64,000 nt of DNA, taken from Massilia sp. 9096 (lineage in GTDB: Bacteria > Pseudomonadota > Gammaproteobacteria > Burkholderiales > Burkholderiaceae_D). Shown here one piece after another: positions 60,685-64,000 of the stretch; the first letter of the stretch is position 1, and the number at the start of each line of letters is the position of its first letter. The notes beneath the pieces were generated by a model. It did no database searches, was not told the origin of the DNA, and worked only from the letters and a program-made list of their open reading frames with translations. The stretch lies in contig NZ_JQNN01000001.1 of the NCBI RefSeq assembly GCF_000745265.1, forward strand, positions 1,240,001 through 1,304,000, written 5' to 3'. The position numbers were made by a program, and so were the translations under genes.

Positions 60685-62184
60685 ATGCACTATGTGTCCA
60701 CCCGCGCCAGCAGCGCGTCCGCAGCACGCAATCCCGAAACCTTTTCCACCATCCTGCTGGGCGGCCTGGCGCCGGACGGCGGGCTGTACCTGCCGGCCGA
60801 CTACCCGCAGGTGAGTGGCGCCGAGCTCGACGCCTGGCGCGGCTTGTCGTATGCCGAGCTGGCGTTCGAGGTGCTGCGCAAGTTCGCCACCGACATCCCG
60901 GAAGCCGACCTGAAGGCGCTCACCAGCAAGACCTACACGCCCGAGGTGTACCGCAACGCGCGCGCCGACGAATCGGCGCAGGAAATCACGCCGCTGCGCG
61001 TGCTCGAGCAAGCGCCCGAGGGCACACTGATCCTGCAGGGCTTGTCGAACGGCCCGACGCTGGCGTTCAAGGACATGGCGATGCAGTTGCTGGGCAACCT
61101 GTTCGAGTACGCGCTGGCCAGGAACGACGATGAGCTGAACATTTTTGGCGCGACCTCGGGCGACACCGGCAGCGCCGCCGAGTACGCGATGCGCGGCAAG
61201 CGCGGCATCCGCGTGTTCATGCTGTCGCCGCACAAGAAGATGAGCGCCTTCCAGACCGCGCAGATGTTCAGCCTGCAGGACCCGAACATCTTCAACATCG
61301 CCGTCGAAGGCGTGTTCGACGATTGCCAGGACCTGGTGAAAGCGGTGTCGAACGACCTGTCGTTCAAGGCGCGCCACAAGATCGGCACCGTCAATTCGAT
61401 CAACTGGGCGCGCGTCGTGGCCCAGGTCGTGTACTACTTCCGCGGCTACCTGAAGGCGACCACGTCGAACGACCAGAAAGTGTCGTTCACGGTGCCGTCG
61501 GGGAACTTCGGCAATATCTGCGCCGGCCACATCGCGCGCATGATGGGCCTGCCGATCCATAAACTGGTGGTGGCGACCAACGAGAACAACGTGCTCGACG
61601 AATTCTTCCGCACCGGCGTCTACCGTGTGCGCAAGTCGAGCGAGACGTATCACACCAGCAGCCCGTCGATGGACATCTCGAAAGCCTCGAACTTCGAGCG
61701 CTTCGTCTACGACCTGGTCGGGCGCGACGCGCAGCGCACGCATGCGCTGTTCCGCAAGGTCGAGAGCCATGGCGGCTTCGATCTGTCCGGTGCGCCGGGC
61801 AGCGATGGCGACGAGTTCAAGCGCGTGGCCGAGTATGGCTTCGTGTCCGGCAGCTCGACGCACGAGGACCGGCTGGCCACCATCCGCGAGGTGTTCGACG
61901 ACTACGGCATCACCATCGACACCCACACCGCGGATGGCGTCAAGGTCGCGCGCGAGCATCTCGAGCCCGGGATCCCGATGATCGTTCTGGAAACCGCGCT
62001 GGCGGCGAAGTTCAACGAAACCATCCTGGAAGCGCTCGGCACCGACGCCGCCCGGCCAGGCGGTTTCGAGGACATCGAGAGCCTGCCGCAGCGCTTCACG
62101 GTGATGCATCCGGACGTGACGCAGATGAAGGCCTTCATCGCCGCCCATACCGGCCTGGAACACGTTGCGGAGGCGGTGCAATGA
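60685..62184 (+). CDS. thrC: Threonine synthase
   Basis: A 499-residue PLP enzyme of the long proteobacterial/fungal-type class. It converts O-phosphohomoserine to threonine. Visible blocks are YVSTRASSASAARNPETFST at the N terminus, the PLP-lysine region PTLAFKDMAMQLLGNLF and ATSGDTGSAAEYAM. The phosphate-binding VPSGNFGNICAGHIARMMG block is also present. It overlaps moeA by 4 bases (ATGA). The stand-alone thrC promoter region has a TATAAT. Synthesis of threonine here sits beside threonine breakdown genes, but with separate transcripts. Confidence 0.95.
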   Translation: MHYVSTRASSASAARNPETFSTILLGGLAPDGGLYLPADYPQVSGAELDAWRGLSYAELAFEVLRKFATDIPEADLKALTSKTYTPEVYRNARADESAQEITPLRVLEQAPEGTLILQGLSNGPTLAFKDMAMQLLGNLFEYALARNDDELNIFGATSGDTGSAAEYAMRGKRGIRVFMLSPHKKMSAFQTAQMFSLQDPNIFNIAVEGVFDDCQDLVKAVSNDLSFKARHKIGTVNSINWARVVAQVVYYFRGYLKATTSNDQKVSFTVPSGNFGNICAGHIARMMGLPIHKLVVATNENNVLDEFFRTGVYRVRKSSETYHTSSPSMDISKASNFERFVYDLVGRDAQRTHALFRKVESHGGFDLSGAPGSDGDEFKRVAEYGFVSGSSTHEDRLATIREVFDDYGITIDTHTADGVKVAREHLEPGIPMIVLETALAAKFNETILEALGTDAARPGGFEDIESLPQRFTVMHPDVTQMKAFIAAHTGLEHVAEAVQ

Positions 62185-63419
62185 ACGCCCCCGCCCGCAA
62201 GCCGATGGTGAGCGTGCAGCAGGCGCTCGACTTCCTGCTCGACGCCGTGCGCCCGGTGCAGGACGTCGAGAGCGTGCCGACCCTGGACGCGAACGGCCGC
62301 GTGCTGGCCGCGGACCAGGTCTCGCTGCTCGACGTCCCATCCTTCGATAATACCCAGATGGACGGTTACGCCGTACGCGCCGAGGACTGCGCCGGCGGCG
62401 CGGCGACCTTGCGCGTGGCCCAGCGTATCCCGGCCGGCCACGTCGGCCAGCCTCTGGAGCCGGGCACCGCCGCGCGCATCTTCACTGGCGCGCTGATCCC
62501 CGAGGGCGCCGACGCGGTGGTGATGCAGGAACAGTGCGAAGCGGATGGCGACGAAGTCACGGTGCGCCATGCGCCCGAGGCCGGCGAATGGATCCGCCGG
62601 CGCGGCGAGGACGTGCGCGACGGCTCGGTGATCCTGCCGGCCGGCACCCGCCTGCGCAGCCAGGAGCTGGGCCTGGCCGCCTCCGTCGGCCTGGCGGCGC
62701 TGCCGGTGCGCCGGCGCGTGCGCGTCGCCGTGTTCTTTACCGGCGACGAGCTGGCGATGCCGGGCGAGCCGCTGGCGCCGGGCGCGATCTACAACTCGAA
62801 CCGCTTCACCCTGCGCGCGCTGCTGGAGAACTTCGGCTGCGAGTTCACCGACTTCGGCATCGTGCCGGACACGCTCGAGGCCACGCGCGCGACCCTGCGC
62901 GCGGCCGCGCGCGCGCACGACCTGATCATCACCTCGGGCGGCGTCTCGGTCGGCGAGGAAGACCACATTAAGCCGGCGGTGGAGGCAGAGGGCACGCTGA
63001 ACATGTGGCAGATCGCGGTCAAGCCGGGCAAGCCGCTGGCCTTCGGCGTGGTGCGGCGCGAGGCGGCGGACGGATCGGCGTACTTCCTCGGCCTGCCGGG
63101 CAACCCGGTATCGAGCTTCGTCACCTTCCTGCTGTTCGTGCGGCCGTTCCTGCTGCGCCTGCAGGGCGTGAGCGGGCCGGTGGCGCCGCTGGCGATGCCG
63201 GTGCGCGCCGACTTCGACTGGCCGAAACCCGACCGCCGCAACGAGTTCCTGCGCGCGCGCATGAACGCGGACGGTGGCCTGGAACTGTTCCCGAACCAGG
63301 GCTCGGGCGTGCTGACCTCGACCGTGTGGGCCGATGGGCTGGTCGACAACCCGGCCGGACAGGCCATCGCGCGTGGCGACGTCGTGCGCTTCATTCCGTT
63401 CGCGGCTTTACAACACTGA
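62181..63419 (+). CDS. moeA: Molybdopterin molybdenumtransferase
   Basis: A 412-residue MoeA that inserts molybdate into adenylylated molybdopterin. Family blocks: PSFDNTQMDGYAV, IFTGALIPEGADAVVMQEQ, FTGDEL, IYNSNRFTLRALLENFGCE, ITSGGVSVGEEDH and FGLPGNPVSSF-like (FLGLPGNPVSSFVTF). GGAGG lies 7 bases before the ATG, inside the end of thrC, with which it overlaps (ATGA). moaD follows after 19 bases, making a cofactor synthesis pair on the thrC transcript. Confidence 0.95.
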   Translation: MNAPARKPMVSVQQALDFLLDAVRPVQDVESVPTLDANGRVLAADQVSLLDVPSFDNTQMDGYAVRAEDCAGGAATLRVAQRIPAGHVGQPLEPGTAARIFTGALIPEGADAVVMQEQCEADGDEVTVRHAPEAGEWIRRRGEDVRDGSVILPAGTRLRSQELGLAASVGLAALPVRRRVRVAVFFTGDELAMPGEPLAPGAIYNSNRFTLRALLENFGCEFTDFGIVPDTLEATRATLRAAARAHDLIITSGGVSVGEEDHIKPAVEAEGTLNMWQIAVKPGKPLAFGVVRREAADGSAYFLGLPGNPVSSFVTFLLFVRPFLLRLQGVSGPVAPLAMPVRADFDWPKPDRRNEFLRARMNADGGLELFPNQGSGVLTSTVWADGLVDNPAGQAIARGDVVRFIPFAALQH

Positions 63420-63438
63420 GCAACCCTGAGCAACACCA

Positions 63439-63696
63439 ATGCATATCAACCTGCGATTTTTTGCCAGCGTACGCGAAGCCGTCGGCAGCGGCTCGGAAAC
63501 CATCGATTTGCCGGACGGCGTGGCGACGGTCGGCGCGGTGCGCGACTTGCTGATCGCGCGCGGTGGCGCCTGGGCCGAGGCGCTCGGTCGCCAGCGTGCG
63601 CTGCGCATGGCCTTCAACCAGCAGATGTGCGCTCCCGATACCAGGATCGCGGCGGGCGGCGAAGTGGCGTTCTTCCCGCCGGTGACCGGCGGCTGA
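63439..63696 (+). CDS. moaD: Molybdopterin synthase sulfur-carrier subunit
   Basis: An 85-residue ubiquitin-fold protein ending in the required Gly-Gly (FFPPVTGG), the site of thiocarboxylation by MoeB. It opens MHINLRFFASVREAVGSGSE. With MoaE it converts precursor Z to molybdopterin. moaE does not follow directly: the next gene is on the other strand, so moaE must be elsewhere. It is the last gene of thrC-moeA-moaD. Confidence 0.94.
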   Translation: MHINLRFFASVREAVGSGSETIDLPDGVATVGAVRDLLIARGGAWAEALGRQRALRMAFNQQMCAPDTRIAAGGEVAFFPPVTGG

Positions 63697-63730
63697 ACCG
63701 GCCGGGTGGCCGGTGGCGCCGCCGTCCGGC

Positions 63731-64000
63731 TCACGCCACCGTCTTTTCCGCCAGCGACATCAAGCGCGCGCAGTTGGCATTGCGCCCCGCATAATCCTGC
63801 CAGGCGGTGTTGCGCGCGATGTCCTGCCATTTGCGCAGCGCGGTAGCGTTCAGGTCGACGGTGCGACCGCCGGCGCCCTGGAACAGCGCCGCCACCGCGG
63901 CATCGTCCATCTGCGCGGAGCGCTGCGCGAAGCTTTCCAGGTCGGCGCCGATCGCCATCAAGGTCGCTTGCTGGTCGCGCGGCAGCTTTTCGAAAGCGGC
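63731..64000 (-). CDS. Unrecognised protein, C-terminal part only (runs off the window)
   Basis: The frame is open from the right edge (AAFEKLPRDQQATL) to a TGA at 63731, giving 89 visible residues. It is helical and hydrophilic, with GADLESFAQRSAQMDDAAVA and a C terminus RLMSLAEKTVA. No family was recognised; the composition and helical look would fit a cytoplasmic accessory or granule-associated protein, but that is a guess. The true start is beyond the window. Confidence 0.5.
   Translation of the reverse strand, partial: AAFEKLPRDQQATLMAIGADLESFAQRSAQMDDAAVAALFQGAGGRTVDLNATALRKWQDIARNTAWQDYAGRNANCARLMSLAEKTVA

Overview
The window is a GC-rich, densely coded bacterial chromosome segment. 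The gene content points to a betaproteobacterium of the Oxalobacteraceae, Massilia-like type. The clues are two CphA-type cyanophycin synthetases with cyanophycinase and isoaspartyl peptidase, a porin with a C-terminal Phe, several LysR-regulated divergent units, an SDR-type threonine dehydrogenase next to kbl, and thrC-moeA-moaD in a row. The genus is inferred from family knowledge only. I saw no rRNA, tRNA, CRISPR array, insertion sequence or prophage.

Layout. 1-12.7 kb: the end of a formaldehyde-dehydrogenase-like enzyme, a LysR/MFS divergent pair, an EthD protein, a dicarboxylate-type symporter and a methyltransferase. Then comes a porin / solute-binding protein / citrate-type MFS operon facing its own LysR, an orphan gene, a heme-binding-type (UPF0303) protein and a small membrane protein. 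12.9-20.8 kb: exonuclease I broken by an in-frame TGA, a secreted heparinase II/III-like enzyme, a bile-acid-type symporter broken by a frameshift, a type II NADH dehydrogenase with a degenerate HAD-like partner, and a LysR. 20.8-25.8 kb: a signalling island with a LOV-domain (blue-light) histidine kinase, a NarL-type regulator, the remnant of a second kinase and a regulator with DNA-binding domain first and receiver second, followed by an eroded RND efflux operon. 25.9-38 kb: a secreted creatininase-family protein with a beta-propeller, an AI-2E-family permease, an alcohol dehydrogenase, a sulfur-acquisition operon remnant (MetN front joined to a flavin-monooxygenase tail, plus an SfnB-like dehydrogenase), a haloacid dehalogenase, a family 9 glycosyltransferase, a LysE exporter and a metallophosphoesterase.

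37.6-48.6 kb is the most distinctive part. An amino acid permease, a heme-oxygenase-like diiron enzyme, cphA and a small membrane protein run rightward and meet a leftward operon iaaA-cphB-cphA'. Together these can import amino acids, polymerise Asp/Arg into cyanophycin, depolymerise it to beta-Asp-Arg and split that dipeptide. 48.8-56.6 kb: DUF2244 protein, an Hsp70-like ATPase, a DnaQ-type exonuclease, a Sel1-repeat protein, a YciI protein, a GGDEF/EAL protein and an XRE-cupin regulator. 56.7-64 kb: kbl, tdh and sdaA (threonine to glycine; serine to pyruvate), thrC, moeA, moaD and an unrecognised gene running off the edge.

Five loci in the first 32 kb are broken: sbcB, the bile-acid symporter, a kinase remnant, the RND pump and the metN/monooxygenase chimera. 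The two single-base lesions could be sequencing errors. The large deletions are unlikely to be.
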